In this document: piece after piece, positions 23,136 through 31,623 of the stretch
Layout: the number at the start of each line of letters is the position of its first letter
Numbering within the stretch: position 1 is the first letter of the stretch
Assembly (NCBI RefSeq): GCF_026278345.1
Contig: NZ_CP111085.1
Span: 3,117,501-3,181,500, forward strand
Direction of reading: 5' to 3'
Source: Tellurirhabdus rosea
GTDB lineage: Bacteria > Bacteroidota > Bacteroidia > Cytophagales > Spirosomataceae
DNA length: 64,000 nucleotides
Program-made: the position numbers and the translations under genes
Notes under the pieces: model-generated
What the model was told of the DNA's origin: nothing
Database searches by the model: none
What the model saw: only the letters and a program-made list of their open reading frames with translations

Positions 23136-23855
23136 CTATTGCACCTCCATACACACCAGCGTATTGCCCCGCAGTACCGGTACTACGTCGAAGAGGTCGT
23201 GCTGGAGGCAATAAACGATGTCTTTCTGAATACCCAGCCGGTGCAGGCGGCGTACGTGCGACGAGTTGGCCAGGTAGCCCGGCAGATCGTCTTTTCCCTG
23301 ACAATACAGACGCCACGCCATGATCGCGCTGTCTTCGGCCATCATGTAGTCGTCTTTCAGCCGGTCGATGAGGCCCCCGGCAAACAGCGTATCTTCCAGA
23401 TTCGGCCGGCCTTTCCAGCCCGCGCACAGCACCATCACGTCGTACTGCTGTGATTTCAGATACCGGGCGATCGCTTCCAGGTTCAGAAACGAGCCGACCA
23501 GCACTTTCACGGCCTGCCGCGATTTGGTGATGGCGTAGGTGCCGTTGGTCGTCGTCATGGCAATCCGGGCGCCCATCAGCCGCTCGTCCATGTAGCTGAA
23601 CGGCGAATTGTCGAGGTCGAATCCGTCCACCATGCGGGCGTTGCGCTCGGCAGCAGCCAGAAGACCCCGGTTCTGCAGGTCCTTGCACTCTTCAATCGTG
23701 GCTACGGGCGTGATGCTGTCCACGCCGTGAGCAAACGCCGTCACCATGCAGGAGGTGGCCCGGAACACATCGGCTACCACCACAATCGAGTTTTCGAGCG
23801 AAGCCGTGTGGAGGTGTAACAAGTCGGGGGTAAGGCAAACGTCAATATTTTTCAT
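23136..23855 (-). CDS. comB: 2-phosphosulfolactate phosphatase
   Basis: A 239-residue ComB family enzyme. VVADVFRATSCMVTAFAHG at about residues 27-45 is the family signature, followed by the MTTTNGTYAI motif and GWKGRPNLEDTLFAGGL. ComB removes phosphate from phosphosulfolactate on the way to sulfolactate; it was defined in coenzyme M synthesis but is widespread in bacteria that do not make it. It overlaps the gcvT stop by four bases and so is translated from the same message. No comA or comC is visible. In Bacteroidota a role in sulfonate (sulfonolipid precursor) metabolism is conceivable but unproven. Confidence 0.85.
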   Translation of the reverse strand: MKNIDVCLTPDLLHLHTASLENSIVVVADVFRATSCMVTAFAHGVDSITPVATIEECKDLQNRGLLAAAERNARMVDGFDLDNSPFSYMDERLMGARIAMTTTNGTYAITKSRQAVKVLVGSFLNLEAIARYLKSQQYDVMVLCAGWKGRPNLEDTLFAGGLIDRLKDDYMMAEDSAIMAWRLYCQGKDDLPGYLANSSHVRRLHRLGIQKDIVYCLQHDLFDVVPVLRGNTLVCMEVQ

Positions 23856-24940
23856 TTCTTCACAAAAGGCGTCTTCACCACCTGCGCTTTCAGGAGCCGG
23901 TCGCGGACTTTGACAAAAATTTCGGTGCCGGGTTTGCTGTAAGCCGTCGGAACGAAGCCCATACCGATGCCTTTGTTGAGCGTCGGAGACTGCGTACCGG
24001 AGGTTACTTCGCCCAGCGGGTTGCCGTCGGCATCGCAGAGTTCGTAGTGGCTGCGCGGAATGCCCCGGTCAATCATTTCAAAACCAATCAATTTCTGGGC
24101 CACGCCTTCCGCTTTGCGCAGCTTCAGCACTTCTGAATCGATAAAATCTTTCGAGAACTTGGTCACCCAGCCCAGCCCGGCCGCCAGCGGGCAGGATTCG
24201 TCGGAAATGTCGTTGCCGTACAGGCAGTACCCCATTTCGAGCCGCAGCGTGTCGCGGGCACCGAGGCCAATGGGCTTGATGCCGAAGGGCTTCCCGGCCT
24301 CCATAATGGCGTTGAAGACACGCTCCGCCTGTTCGTTGGCCACGTAAATCTCAAACCCGCCCGCGCCGGTGTAGCCCGTCGCCGAAACGATGATGTTGGC
24401 CTGCCCGGCGAAGTTGGTTTTTTCGAAGGTGTAATACGACATCGAATCCAGTTTGGCGTCGGTCAGCGGCTGCAGCGCCTGCGCGGCCAGCGGGCCCTGC
24501 ACGGCGAAGAGGCACATATCGTCGGAAATGTTGTACATCTCGACGCCCATGTCGTTGTGGCTCGAAATCCAGTTCCAGTCCTTTTCGATGTTGGACGCGT
24601 TCACCACCAGCATGTACTCGATTTCGCTGAGGCGGTAAATCAGCAAGTCATCGACCACGCCGCCGCGCCCGTTGGGCAGGTAGCTGTACTGCACCTTGCC
24701 GTCGTAAAGCAGCGAAGCGTCGTTGGCCGACACTTTCTGAATCAGCTCCAGGGCGCGCTCGCCCCGCAGCATAAATTCGCCCATGTGGGAGACGTCGAAG
24801 ATGCCGACGCCGTTCCGGACGGTCTGGTGTTCTTCAATATCGGAAGAATAGCGAACCGGCATCAGGTAACCGGCAAATGGCACCATCTTTGCGCCAAGCT
24901 GCTGGTGAATCGGTTCCAACGGGATGTGTTTTATTTCCAT
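23852..24940 (-). CDS. gcvT: Glycine cleavage system T protein (aminomethyltransferase)
   Basis: A folate-dependent aminomethyltransferase of 362 residues. The N-terminus has KMVPFAGYLMPVRYSSDIEEHQTVRNGVGIFDVSHMGEF, a clear GcvT signature. GLGARDTLRLEMGYCLYGNDI is in the middle and GEVTSGTQSPTLNKGIGMGFV near the end. It moves the aminomethyl group of the H protein to tetrahydrofolate and releases ammonia. The other subunits are not in this window. comB overlaps its stop codon by four bases (ATGA type), which indicates translational coupling. Confidence 0.95.
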   Translation of the reverse strand: MEIKHIPLEPIHQQLGAKMVPFAGYLMPVRYSSDIEEHQTVRNGVGIFDVSHMGEFMLRGERALELIQKVSANDASLLYDGKVQYSYLPNGRGGVVDDLLIYRLSEIEYMLVVNASNIEKDWNWISSHNDMGVEMYNISDDMCLFAVQGPLAAQALQPLTDAKLDSMSYYTFEKTNFAGQANIIVSATGYTGAGGFEIYVANEQAERVFNAIMEAGKPFGIKPIGLGARDTLRLEMGYCLYGNDISDESCPLAAGLGWVTKFSKDFIDSEVLKLRKAEGVAQKLIGFEMIDRGIPRSHYELCDADGNPLGEVTSGTQSPTLNKGIGMGFVPTAYSKPGTEIFVKVRDRLLKAQVVKTPFVKK

Positions 24941-25083
24941 GAAGGCGGATGAAGTTTTCAGAATAGGCCTGATCTGCCGGTAAAACGCTATTTTTGCGGC
25001 AAAAAGCAGGCAGGCTGTCCCGAGAATCGGTTTTACTCGTTAAAAAAATAAGTTGCAAATCTACCGAATTTAGACGGTTTTCC

Positions 25084-26010
25084 ATGCGTCACTCACCGTA
25101 CCGGCAAGCAGCGTTTTTAATTCTTTTTTGGCTGGTTCTCAGTATATCGCCCGGCGTCGCCCAGCGCGTCGTACAAGGCCGCATCCAAACGGTTGGCGAC
25201 GGCGCGGCGGTGTCCTACGCCCTGGTCACCGACCCCCAGCACCGCTTCGGCACCTATGCCGGGGTCGACGGACGGTTTACGGCCCGGATTCCGGCGGGCG
25301 TCGATACGCTGCTGGTCTCCTGCGTGGGCTTCCACGACACCACCGCGCTGCTCGCCGATCTCACCGGAGACATCCAGCTCCTGATGCGCCCGAAAGCCAC
25401 CCAACTGGCCGAAGTGACGGTCCGGCGGCGGGGCAAAAAGGCGAAAGTAGCCACGCTGGGCGCTTTGCGGCGGCGGGTTTCGTTTGTCTGGGGCAACTGT
25501 TCCGGCCGCAACATCGAGTACGCGCTGCTGCTGCGGAACGCCCGCGGCCAGACCGGCTATCTTCAGAAAGTTTCGTATTTTATCGACAAGGAAGGCGCCC
25601 CGACGGCCCCGTTCCGCGTGCGGGTCTACGCCAATGTGGACAACGAACCCGGACCGGACCTGCTGCCCCGGAGCGTCATTGCCTCGGCCCGGCGCGGCAA
25701 CAGCTGGGTCGAGATAGACCTGACGCAGTTTGGCATCCGGCTGCCCCGCGAAGGCGTTTTTGTGGCGATGGAATGGCTGGCGACGCAGGACCAGAAGTTT
25801 TATTTTTCCAAAGGTTTCAAAATGCCCGACGGGCAGAACAACGCGCTCGAATGCTACGGCCAGTACCTGGGCTTTGCCAAGGAAATCCGCTCGCCGCTGG
25901 TGTGGGAGCGAGTCAACGGCGGATTCTGGCGGCGGCACAACTCGGCCTTCTCCCGCGTCGGCGGCGGCGAACACCCGATCATTCAGGCGAAGATGGTGGT
26001 GGGGAACTGA
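25084..26010 (+). CDS. Secreted protein with carboxypeptidase-regulatory-like domain
   Basis: A 308-residue exported protein. The signal peptide (AAFLILFWLVLSISPGVAQ) is followed by a CarboxypepD_reg-like beta sandwich (VVQGRIQTVGDGAAVSYALVTDPQHRFGTYAGVDGRFTARIPAGVDTLLVSCVGF, about residues 25-80), the type seen at the N-terminus of TonB-dependent transporters. The C-terminal 180 residues form a beta-rich domain without a recognised name. There is no plug or barrel, so it is not a transporter. The start at 25084 is given by the signal peptide. It is divergent from gcvT. Confidence 0.78.
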   Translation: MRHSPYRQAAFLILFWLVLSISPGVAQRVVQGRIQTVGDGAAVSYALVTDPQHRFGTYAGVDGRFTARIPAGVDTLLVSCVGFHDTTALLADLTGDIQLLMRPKATQLAEVTVRRRGKKAKVATLGALRRRVSFVWGNCSGRNIEYALLLRNARGQTGYLQKVSYFIDKEGAPTAPFRVRVYANVDNEPGPDLLPRSVIASARRGNSWVEIDLTQFGIRLPREGVFVAMEWLATQDQKFYFSKGFKMPDGQNNALECYGQYLGFAKEIRSPLVWERVNGGFWRRHNSAFSRVGGGEHPIIQAKMVVGN

Positions 26011-26042
26011 GGTTCGCTGCTGGAGACGCATTCTTTATTTCC

Positions 26043-26124
26043 CGCCGATTGACGCCGATTTTGACCGCCGATTTTCGCCGATAAAATCAGCGATTTTCTG
26101 CGCTTCAATCCACGTCAATCGGCG
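26043..26124. repeat. GCCGATT repeats and 12-bp inverted repeat
   Basis: Four near-copies of CGCCGATT lie in 26043-26090. CGCCGATTGACG (26043-26054) pairs exactly with 26113-26124, so the right arm is inside the last codons of deoC. Confidence 0.7.
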
Positions 26125-26752
26125 CGAACCGACTCACGCAAATCCGGTCAATTCCGGCTTCCACTAACTGCTTCATCTCCGAATTGGTAGCTCCGTCGCC
26201 CAGCACTTTCACGCCGACCGAGGCCGGGACCAGTTGCCGAAACGCCATCGCCTTTTCAATCGAAAAGGTTGTTTCCAACGCACCTGTACCGTTTTTTAGA
26301 AAATCTGCGCCTGCATCGGCCGCCGTTTTGACCAGTTTGCGGGTCCATTCGTCGGGCAGAAGCGACGTTTCCAGCACCACGGTCAGCGGCGTTTCGTGAG
26401 CGTGGGCCAGCGTCACCAGTTTGGCAATCTCGACCTTGACCCAACCCGAAGAGGCTGAAAAAACCGCCGAAGTGTTGACGACCATCTCCAGTTCGCTGGC
26501 TCCGTCTTTCAGCGCCAGTTCGGCTTCCAGCTGTTTAGCCTCCGTGCGCTGGTAGCCAAAAGGATAGCCGATCACGGCCGTAAGCGCGAGCGGGTGCTGT
26601 TCGCCCAGTTCGCGGCGCCATTTTTTAATCCAGAACGGCGCGGCGGTAAGTCCGGCAAATCCGAGGCGAATGGCCTCTTCCAGCGCGGCAAACTGTTCAT
26701 CGATGGTTACGGCAGGATGGAGCAGCGTTCGTTCCAGATGGGAGTAGAGCAT
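26105..26752 (-). CDS. deoC: Deoxyribose-phosphate aldolase
   Basis: A TIM-barrel aldolase of 215 residues that splits 2-deoxyribose 5-phosphate to glyceraldehyde 3-phosphate and acetaldehyde. The Schiff-base lysine is K153 in DFLKNGTG and the second lysine K182 in VGVKVLGDG. The residue that is Asp in E. coli DeoC appears as Glu89 in ELEMVVN, which is a departure. The conserved IGYPFG segment is present (IGYPFGYQ, residues 61-68). The gene is alone on the minus strand behind the large protease gene. Confidence 0.88.
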   Translation of the reverse strand: MLYSHLERTLLHPAVTIDEQFAALEEAIRLGFAGLTAAPFWIKKWRRELGEQHPLALTAVIGYPFGYQRTEAKQLEAELALKDGASELEMVVNTSAVFSASSGWVKVEIAKLVTLAHAHETPLTVVLETSLLPDEWTRKLVKTAADAGADFLKNGTGALETTFSIEKAMAFRQLVPASVGVKVLGDGATNSEMKQLVEAGIDRICVSRFAPIDVD

Positions 26753-26761
26753 GGGGCCGTC

Positions 26762-26794
26762 TAAGGTTTGTCATTTCATCAACAACAAACCTTA
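26762..26794. repeat. Short hairpin between protease and deoC genes
   Basis: TAAGGTTTGT pairs perfectly with ACAAACCTTA, 10 bp with a 13-nt loop. It lies downstream of the protease gene on the minus strand but no T-run follows, so a terminator role is unsure. Confidence 0.6.
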
Positions 26795-26808
26795 AACGTA
26801 AACTTCTT

Positions 26809-29800
26809 CTATAATTTCAGAAAACGCCCCTGCCGGAGAATGACCCCCGTTTCATTCAGGATGGCCACAAAAACAGGGCCGCCCGGCAGCGTACTGACGT
26901 CCAGCACCCGACTGAAGACTCGGCCGGATTTAAGCAGGGTAAGGGTCTGAAGCGGGACGCCCCGCGCATCGGTCAGGACCGCCGTATACTTTTCGCCCGT
27001 AGCGGCAACGGGTTCAAACTCAATGGTCAGTTCGCGGGTGGCCGGCACCGGAAAAAGATGCAGGGAACCGCCCGAATGAGGTTCCAGGCCCGTTATGACC
27101 TCCACACTGACCGCCTCGGAAAGCAGCGGTACGCAGCCGTTGGGACTGGCCCGCACGGCGTAGCGGCCGGACCGCGTGACCTGGAAGCTGGAGCCGGTAG
27201 CGCCAGAAATGGCTACGCTGTCGCGGAACCACTGGTTGCCGGTCGCCACGCTGGACGTCAGCGTAAAGCCGTTGCGGGTGAGGGTGGGCCGGGCGGGTTC
27301 GCGGACGGTCACGGCCAGCGGTTCAGACAGGACCGGCGCGCAGGTGCCCGTCACCCGCACGGCATAAGCGCCGCTTTCGGTGGCCGCCAGCGTGGCGGTC
27401 GTCGCGCCCGGAATGACGTTGCCGTTGAGTACCCACTGGTAGGTCACCGCCTGGGATTCCGGAGCCCGCAGCGTGACGGACTCGCCGCGGCAGATGCTCG
27501 TGGGGCCGGTTGCCGTTACGGTCGCCAGCGTCGACGTGGCCGACTGGGCCGTGACCTGCGTCCGCTGCCCGGCCGAACAGCCCAGCGAACGCAGCCGGAG
27601 GTTGTAGAGGTAATAATAGGCGTTCCGGATGGTGTCGTTGTTGAAAAGCGAGCCGCGCAGCCGGGCAACTCCCGGAATTTCGAAGGGGAAACCGCTGACT
27701 CCCGAATTGCTCCGGAAAATGGAAGCGCCGCCGTCGTAGGCGATGGTAATCTTGTAATTGCCCGGTTCGGGAATGCGCAAATTCAGGTTATAAATTTCAC
27801 CGGGGTCCGTTGGGTCGTCGGAAAGCTGTCCGGCGGGTGGCTGTCCGGCGGGCGTGTTGGGATTCCGGGTGGGCGTCACGTTGAGCGTCACCGTCGATAC
27901 GACCGTTTCGTCCAGCTTCCGGACGGTAAAAGTGATCTGGCCCGCCGACCCGATGTACAGCCGGGCACTCTCCAGAATCAGCGGTACCTGGGTGGTGATC
28001 AGCGGCTGCGGCCCGAAGTTTCCGGCGTAGCTTCCCCCGGTAAAGTCCTGTTTGGACACCGGCCCCAGCGTCGCGTTGAATTCGTTCAGCGAAGCGTAAT
28101 AGACGTTGTTCGTCGTTCGGATGGGTGTCCGGATCAGATTGCCGACGCCGAGGAGGTTGCCGCCCTGCGGGGAGTCGTACCAGAAAGCCGTTCCGGCACC
28201 CAGATTTTGCAGCGTCACCGGCGTTTCGGAGCAGAATGAAGCCGTAAAACGGGCGTCGCTTGCCGGGTCCTGCGCTACCGTTCGCTGGTCCGTAAACGGG
28301 TTGTTGGAAGCATCCTGATCGGAGGACAGGTTGGTCGTAACGACGAAGCGATACGGTTGTCCGTACTGCAGCGGAATCTGGCCCGTAAGGACAAATTCCG
28401 TTTCCTGCAAAGGACCGAGCGGCCGTTGCAGGTTGCCGGTCAGGGTGGCCACCGGGGTATTGTCGGGTTTTAGAATGCGAACCGTAACCGGAATATTGTT
28501 CTGGGTAACGGTACCAAAATTCCGAATCCGGACGCTGATTTCGAGGGCACTCTGCGGGCAGAAACTTTCCTGCGGCGACAGCAGCGCCGTCACCCCGACA
28601 TCGTTCTGGGGGCGGGAGTACCGGACCAGATACTCCTGGGTTTCGCCCGTCGCAAACGTCCCGCAGGCCTGGACCTGTGCGGCGCTGGTTGTCTCGACGG
28701 CCAGAATCCGCAGGCGGGTGGTTTGTCCGTTCGTCAGTCCCGGAGGAGCCGTTATCTCGGTCGTAAACGTTGCTCCCGGCAAGAGTTCACCCGAAGTAGC
28801 CACCAGTTCACCCGCATCCGCAAAGTCGCCGTCCAGGTTCCAGTCGATGAAGGCTTTAACAATGGCGGGGCGCGCTGTGCCGCAACTGCCCGTTGTGATT
28901 TCGAGCGGCAGACGCTGGCCGGAAGCCACGGTGCCCGTCACGTTCAGGAAGCTGCTGTAGGGCTGGCAGCCTGCCGCGCCCGCCTGGTCGATGCCGGCAA
29001 AACGAACCCGGTCGATCTGCGTACCGCCCGGGCCGGTGGCATTCGACGCGCAGTAGGCCGTTCCGCCAACGCCGCTGGCGAGCAGGGCAAATTCCTGCTG
29101 GGTGTTGCGCAGCGAGCCTTTGTGCGAAATCGTCAGGGTGTAAGTCGTGCCGGGAACAGGATTTTCGATTCGAATCTGCTCTACGTTGTCCAGCACATTG
29201 TCGCCCGGCCGGGCCGCCTGATCGGGGCTGGCGGGGTCGAGGGTCCACGGCTGCGTTACCGTAGTGCCGTTGGAGAGCCGGATGTCGAGGTCGTTGACGA
29301 GCTTGGGCGTGCGGTCGTTCAGGCCATTAGGGCCGGTCGGGGAGGGCGTACCTTCCGGGTCCGTCCAGCAGATGGTCACCACCAGCGGTCCCCGGCCCGA
29401 TGCGACCAGTTGCACCGTTTGGGACTGGTTCTGCGCCAGGGTGCGTTCCTCCAGCACATGGCTGCGGTCGGCGTTGGCAATGACGCGGGCGGCCTGTTCG
29501 GTGTTCAGCAGACCCCAGCCGTGGCGGTAATCGGGTCCGGGCGCGCTACCGGCTTCGTCGGCCGAATGAATGGCCAGGCCGCGGAGCGTGGACGAACGCA
29601 AAAACCGGCCGGTATGGAGCAGATTGTAATATTCCTGCAAAAGAAGCAGCGAGCCGGTCACGTTGGGGGTAGACATCGACGTGCCGTTCAGCGCCTGATA
29701 GTTGTCATTATTGGCCGCTCCGGCCGATAGGACAGAGACGCCCACGCCCACCAGATCCGGTTTAATGCGCCCGTCGTCGGTGGGTCCCCAACTGCTGAAA

Positions 29801-30813
29801 CTGGCAATCCGGACGTCCGAAGGCTGGGTGTATTCAGGAGAAATGGTATTGACCGCCCCAACCACCAGCACGTTTTTGGAGGTGCCATAAGTGGCAATCT
29901 GGTCGTAGCCGTTCTGGTCGCGGCGGGGTGTCCGGCTGATGGAGTTGCGGTTAATGAGCACGTACGGCTGATCGGCACCCGGTCCGTTGGCCGCGTGGTT
30001 GTTGCCGGCTGATTTGACAATGAGGTAATACGGCGCGTTGTAGGCAATCCGGTCCCAGTCCCGGGCCTCGAAGTTGTAAAGGCCGAATTTGAAGTCTTCG
30101 GTGGCGCTGACGGTGGTGTCGCCATGCCATTCCCACTTGACATCGCCGCTGCGGTCGCCGTTATAAACCCACCCGGCTACCGTGCCGTACGAGTGGTTGG
30201 AGACGAGCAGGTCCGGGGCGGCGGCAATCATTTCGGGGTCATCGCTGGAAAAATCCCAGGCCCGCAGTCGTCCGCCGAAGGCCATACCGCGGGTCAGCGG
30301 GTTGACGCCCGCCCCGACCAGAATGCCCGCTACGTGGGTCGCGTGGTTGTCAGTACGGCTCGGGTTGTCCACCTGCGTGACCCGGCCCGTCAGTTCGACG
30401 TGCGTATTGAGGACCCGTCCGGCGTCCCAGATGCCGATTTTGTTGGCGACCGCCGGACTGCTGCCGTTGAGGGAAAGGCCCAGGCTGCCGCCGGCATAAA
30501 GCGAAGAAGTCCGCGTGGTTTGTCCGGCCCGCGTGGCGCTGTAGGTGGCGTCGAACAGCAGGTTATTGCGTTCATCGACGCCGGAAACGATCACGACTGT
30601 ACCGTCCGCCCGGACCTGTTCGGTGGGAATGTTGCGCTGGCGGGCAAGCCGGATGGCCCGTTGAAGATTGTCGGCCCGGTCCTTTGCCAGGTCGCTGCGG
30701 AGCCGGTCGATGATGGTGCGCTGCTGCTGGCTGTAGAGGGAACGTTGTGCCTGACCGGAAGTGACCAAACCCAGCATTGCGGTCAGCAAAAAAAGCCAGC
30801 GCGAAAAGTACAT
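26809..30813 (-). CDS. Large secreted subtilase (S8) with GEVED, CARDB-like, Ig-like and T9SS domains
   Basis: A 1334-residue extracellular protease. The signal peptide (about 1-22) is followed by a prodomain and the S8 catalytic domain: Asp130 in IWDAG, His157 in DNHATHVAG and Ser379 in NGTSMSTP. After it come a P-domain-like beta region, a GEVED domain (FIDWNLDGDFADAGEL), a CARDB-like stretch (DVGVTALLSPQESFCPQSALEISVRIRNFG), an Ig-like part (YQWVLNGNVIPGAT) and a C-terminal T9SS sorting domain (LHLFPVPATRELTIEF to the final RQGRFLKL). The ATG at 30813 is chosen by the signal peptide. It should reach the surface via the type IX system. Substrate unknown. Confidence 0.93.
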   Translation of the reverse strand: MYFSRWLFLLTAMLGLVTSGQAQRSLYSQQQRTIIDRLRSDLAKDRADNLQRAIRLARQRNIPTEQVRADGTVVIVSGVDERNNLLFDATYSATRAGQTTRTSSLYAGGSLGLSLNGSSPAVANKIGIWDAGRVLNTHVELTGRVTQVDNPSRTDNHATHVAGILVGAGVNPLTRGMAFGGRLRAWDFSSDDPEMIAAAPDLLVSNHSYGTVAGWVYNGDRSGDVKWEWHGDTTVSATEDFKFGLYNFEARDWDRIAYNAPYYLIVKSAGNNHAANGPGADQPYVLINRNSISRTPRRDQNGYDQIATYGTSKNVLVVGAVNTISPEYTQPSDVRIASFSSWGPTDDGRIKPDLVGVGVSVLSAGAANNDNYQALNGTSMSTPNVTGSLLLLQEYYNLLHTGRFLRSSTLRGLAIHSADEAGSAPGPDYRHGWGLLNTEQAARVIANADRSHVLEERTLAQNQSQTVQLVASGRGPLVVTICWTDPEGTPSPTGPNGLNDRTPKLVNDLDIRLSNGTTVTQPWTLDPASPDQAARPGDNVLDNVEQIRIENPVPGTTYTLTISHKGSLRNTQQEFALLASGVGGTAYCASNATGPGGTQIDRVRFAGIDQAGAAGCQPYSSFLNVTGTVASGQRLPLEITTGSCGTARPAIVKAFIDWNLDGDFADAGELVATSGELLPGATFTTEITAPPGLTNGQTTRLRILAVETTSAAQVQACGTFATGETQEYLVRYSRPQNDVGVTALLSPQESFCPQSALEISVRIRNFGTVTQNNIPVTVRILKPDNTPVATLTGNLQRPLGPLQETEFVLTGQIPLQYGQPYRFVVTTNLSSDQDASNNPFTDQRTVAQDPASDARFTASFCSETPVTLQNLGAGTAFWYDSPQGGNLLGVGNLIRTPIRTTNNVYYASLNEFNATLGPVSKQDFTGGSYAGNFGPQPLITTQVPLILESARLYIGSAGQITFTVRKLDETVVSTVTLNVTPTRNPNTPAGQPPAGQLSDDPTDPGEIYNLNLRIPEPGNYKITIAYDGGASIFRSNSGVSGFPFEIPGVARLRGSLFNNDTIRNAYYYLYNLRLRSLGCSAGQRTQVTAQSATSTLATVTATGPTSICRGESVTLRAPESQAVTYQWVLNGNVIPGATTATLAATESGAYAVRVTGTCAPVLSEPLAVTVREPARPTLTRNGFTLTSSVATGNQWFRDSVAISGATGSSFQVTRSGRYAVRASPNGCVPLLSEAVSVEVITGLEPHSGGSLHLFPVPATRELTIEFEPVAATGEKYTAVLTDARGVPLQTLTLLKSGRVFSRVLDVSTLPGGPVFVAILNETGVILRQGRFLKL

Positions 30814-30902
30814 GTTGTAACGGTTGAGTAGGGGTGTTACCAGAATAGCCAACGAAGTTAATAATAAAATGCCAATTGCTGAGAGCTAACGTGCTGGTCC
30901 TC

Positions 30903-30944
30903 CAAAAAATATCCCCAATAAATATGGAAATCTATTGGGGATAT
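30903..30944 (-). terminator. Rho-independent terminator for the DUF2911 gene
   Basis: ATATCCCCAATA (30909-30920) pairs perfectly with 30933-30944; read on the minus strand the 12-bp stem is followed by six T. It is 35 bases after the DUF2911 stop. Confidence 0.88.
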
Positions 30945-30978
30945 GGAGTTTTTGAGCTGTACTTTTCGGAAAGACTGC

Positions 30979-31512
30979 CTATTGATTTCGAGGCAGAATC
31001 GGCACGACCGCTTCGGTTTCGTCCCAGGTCAGGAGCATGTCGGTGCCGCCTTCGCGGGGGCTGAAGCTGATGAAAAACTGCTCGGCCACCGAGGACCGTT
31101 TCCGGGATACGACCGGCACCCGCAGCACGTCCTCCGTCTGGTCGTAATTGGTGCCCCACTGCCCGGTTTCCCGGTTAAAGATGACAATCCAGTTTTCTTC
31201 GCCGGGAATGGTCCAGAGCGAGTATTTGCCTTCGTCGAGCGGCTGACCGGCCACGATGACGTTCTGGTCAAATTCAATGGTGGTGGCCTCATTGGCGCCG
31301 GTCCGCCAGACCTGCCCGTAGGGGACCAGTTCCCCGAAAATATCCCGACCCCGCTTTGATGGCTGGCTGTATTCTACTTTGACGGAGACCCCGTTCTGGT
31401 TTATTTCGGCCGTCGCCGCCGGGCTTTTGGATTTGGTCCAGGCGCGCAGGCCGATGAACGCGGCCAGCAGAACAACCAGTACAATGCCGGTGATGATGAG
31501 AATTCGTTTCAT
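30979..31512 (-). CDS. DUF2911 domain protein
   Basis: A 177-residue protein with one N-terminal membrane segment (ILIITGIVLVVLLAAFIGL) and a DUF2911 beta domain: VKVEYSQPSKRGRDIFGELVPYGQVWRTGANEATTIEF is the family core. The domain is common in Bacteroidota as an exported or anchored protein, and its role is unknown. A terminator follows. The start at 31512 is an ATG directly before the hydrophobic segment, and the spacer to the divergent glycosidase gene is 111 bases. Confidence 0.9.
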   Translation of the reverse strand: MKRILIITGIVLVVLLAAFIGLRAWTKSKSPAATAEINQNGVSVKVEYSQPSKRGRDIFGELVPYGQVWRTGANEATTIEFDQNVIVAGQPLDEGKYSLWTIPGEENWIVIFNRETGQWGTNYDQTEDVLRVPVVSRKRSSVAEQFFISFSPREGGTDMLLTWDETEAVVPILPRNQ

Positions 31513-31623
31513 GAAAAGAATACCGAGTTAAGAGCCAAATTGTTTGTACGGCGTATAGATACGGCGGTTTGAGGAAAATTGCCAGCACTCCGCCTTTGTA
31601 GCGTAAACCTTTTCCGTACTCGT

